Shown in pieces: positions 57,462-58,393 of a stretch of 58,393 nucleotides of DNA. The stretch lies in assembly GCA_021779375.1 (NCBI GenBank), contig JAJYAT010000007.1, positions 1 through 58,393 on the forward strand, in the 5' to 3' direction. Position numbers and translations under genes: made by a program. Within the stretch, counting starts at the first letter, position 1. Every line of letters begins with the position of its first letter. This stretch comes from a bacterium (lineage in GTDB: Bacteria; Patescibacteriota; Gracilibacteria; JAHISY01). The notes beneath the pieces were generated by a model. The model made no database searches, was not told the origin of the DNA, and saw only the letters and a program-made list of their open reading frames with translations.

Positions 57462-58232
57462 ATGGAAATTTTTTTGCTTGTCGTGATTGGCGCGCTCGGT
57501 CTCGCGGTCGGCAGCTTCATCAATGCCGCGGTTTATCGTTTGCGCGCCGGTAAATTTAAAAGCATTTTGACGGGGCGCAGTTTTTGTCCGAAGTGCAAAA
57601 AAAACTTGGCGGCGCGCGATCTCATTCCTCTCGTGAGTTTCCTCTGGTTGCGTGGGAAGTGCCGTTTCTGCCACAAAAAAATCGCCGTCCACTATTTCAT
57701 TATTGAGCTCACGACGGCAGTGGCTTTCCTGCTTGTCGCGCTTTTCGGCGCAAGCGGCACAGAGTCGCTTTTGTGGAATTTATTTTTTGTTTCCATTCTT
57801 ATTTTCATTGCGAGCTTCGACGCCCAATTCGGCGAAATCCCGGATGAGGTCGCGCTGCCGGCGATTGTGCTCGCGCTCGCCGGGAGTTTTCTCGCTTTCA
57901 CACTTGCACCACTCACGGCGCTCATTGGCGCACTTGTCGGCGGCGGATTTTTCACAGCACTCGTTTTGATTTCCGATGGTAAATGGATGGGCGGCGGAGA
58001 CATCCGCGTCGGACTTTTGCTCGGTGCGCTCACGGGCTGGCGCGGTTTCATCGTCGCACTTTTCGTCGCGTCATTCTTGGGCTCAGTCGTCGGCACCATC
58101 CAGATTCTCCGCAAAAAGAAAAAGCTGAAATCAGCTTTGCCTTTCGCGCCATTCCTCGCGTTCGGTGGCATCGTGGCGATTTTATTTTCCCAACAAATCT
58201 GCGCCTGGTATCTCGCTTATCTGCTGCCGTAA
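57462..58232 (+). CDS. Type IV prepilin peptidase/methylase
   Basis: Cleaves and N-methylates prepilins. 256 residues, about eight membrane helices. N-terminal methylase part with two Cys pairs (FCPKCKKNL...CRFCHKK), then the two aspartate motifs of the peptidase, SFDAQFGEIPD and GGGDIRVGLLLGALTGW. It starts 6 bases after tyrS. It fits the ComEC-based DNA-uptake or pilus system in the window; no prepilin gene is here. Confidence 0.93.
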   Translation: MEIFLLVVIGALGLAVGSFINAAVYRLRAGKFKSILTGRSFCPKCKKNLAARDLIPLVSFLWLRGKCRFCHKKIAVHYFIIELTTAVAFLLVALFGASGTESLLWNLFFVSILIFIASFDAQFGEIPDEVALPAIVLALAGSFLAFTLAPLTALIGALVGGGFFTALVLISDGKWMGGGDIRVGLLLGALTGWRGFIVALFVASFLGSVVGTIQILRKKKKLKSALPFAPFLAFGGIVAILFSQQICAWYLAYLLP

Positions 58233-58280
58233 AAATCAGCTCGGATTACTTTTTTTCAGTTGTTAGGCAAACATAGAACT

Positions 58281-58319
58281 CCACCAGCGAAAGCTGGTGG
58301 TCTCCATTAGGCTTTAGCC
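58281..58319. other. Hairpin pair near the window end (IS200/IS605-like end?)
   Basis: A perfect 8-bp stem CCACCAGC / GCTGGTGG with a GAAA tetraloop (58281-58300), followed by TCTCCATTA and a small hairpin GGCT-TT-AGCC (58310-58319). Paired imperfect hairpins with such spacing are seen at the ends of IS200/IS605 elements and in their guide RNAs. No transposase is visible before the window ends, so the assignment is tentative. The rest of 58233-58393 shows no gene. Confidence 0.3.
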
Positions 58320-58393
58320 GTTCCAGCGTGTTTTAGAATATCAAGGTCAGGAAAGCCCCCGTATCTTTCCTAACCCTCTTTAACATGCATAAC

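Overview
The window looks like a chromosomal segment of a small-genome bacterium of the Candidate Phyla Radiation (Patescibacteria). A Peregrinibacteria-like lineage is my best guess, but it is inference only, because the window holds no 16S or ribosomal protein genes. The pointers are dense packing, frequent ATGA/GTGA gene overlaps, almost no Shine-Dalgarno sequences, S-layer-homology (SLH) envelope proteins, and more biosynthesis genes (histidine, purine, riboflavin, lysine, serine) than the most reduced lineages carry. TGA is a normal stop codon, so this is not the UGA=Gly code of Gracilibacteria.

Layout. 1-0.9 kb: tail of a gene, a hairpin and tmRNA (minus). 0.9-4.0 kb: argD/lysJ-like transaminase and a LysK/ArgE-like M20 hydrolase, with two accessory minus-strand genes between them. 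4.0-4.3 kb: two 28-bp palindromes. 4.3-10.8 kb: hisG, a small ribbon-helix-helix-like gene, hisD, hisC, hisK, ribE, ribH, pgk. 10.8-13.6 kb: HU, a thymidylate-kinase-like gene and an M23-SLH envelope protein (minus). 13.6-17.2 kb: tsaE, purL and a duplicated, decayed purL 3' end with two small cargo genes. 17.2-25.3 kb: DUF4112, rarA, efp, a REP-associated (Y1) transposase, uvrB, tRNA-Ile2, queA. 25.3-26.4 kb: tRNA-Ser, -Thr and -Tyr, a Gmad2 lipoprotein, and a broken second copy of the tRNA-Tyr 3' half. 26.4-31.1 kb (minus): recF, a NUDIX hydrolase, an SMR-like transporter, a GT-C glycosyltransferase, a polyprenyl-phosphate phosphoribosyltransferase-like UbiA protein, a GIY-YIG protein. 31.2-33.7 kb: tRNA-Met, comEC, DUF4238. 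33.7-43 kb (minus): malic enzyme, trxB, rseP, frr, pyrH, lysA, a TPR protein and a degenerate PP2C/propeller membrane protein. 43-47.5 kb: pabA/trpG-like amidotransferase and a 1050-residue Cys-rich surface protein. 47.6-58.2 kb: serA, dnaG, a second REP-associated transposase, yebC, a nitroreductase, dcd, a lipoprotein, a 5-formyl-THF cyclo-ligase, tyrS and a prepilin peptidase. The last 160 bases hold hairpins of unknown origin.

Three patterns cut across the genes. (1) A TAAAAT box (often GCTAAAAT) lies 6-10 nt before the start codon of many operon-leading genes, most often 6-7 nt. That is the spacing expected if transcription starts at the start codon itself, so leaderless mRNAs seem common. 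(2) Several palindrome families occur both between genes and in frame inside protein genes (queA, the cyclo-ligase, the GT-C enzyme, both transposases), like Rickettsia palindromic elements. (3) 3' ends of host genes are duplicated next to accessory DNA (purL with two cargo genes; tRNA-Tyr), which suggests insertion events that regenerate the end of the target gene. Single AT-rich orphan genes sit between housekeeping genes throughout.
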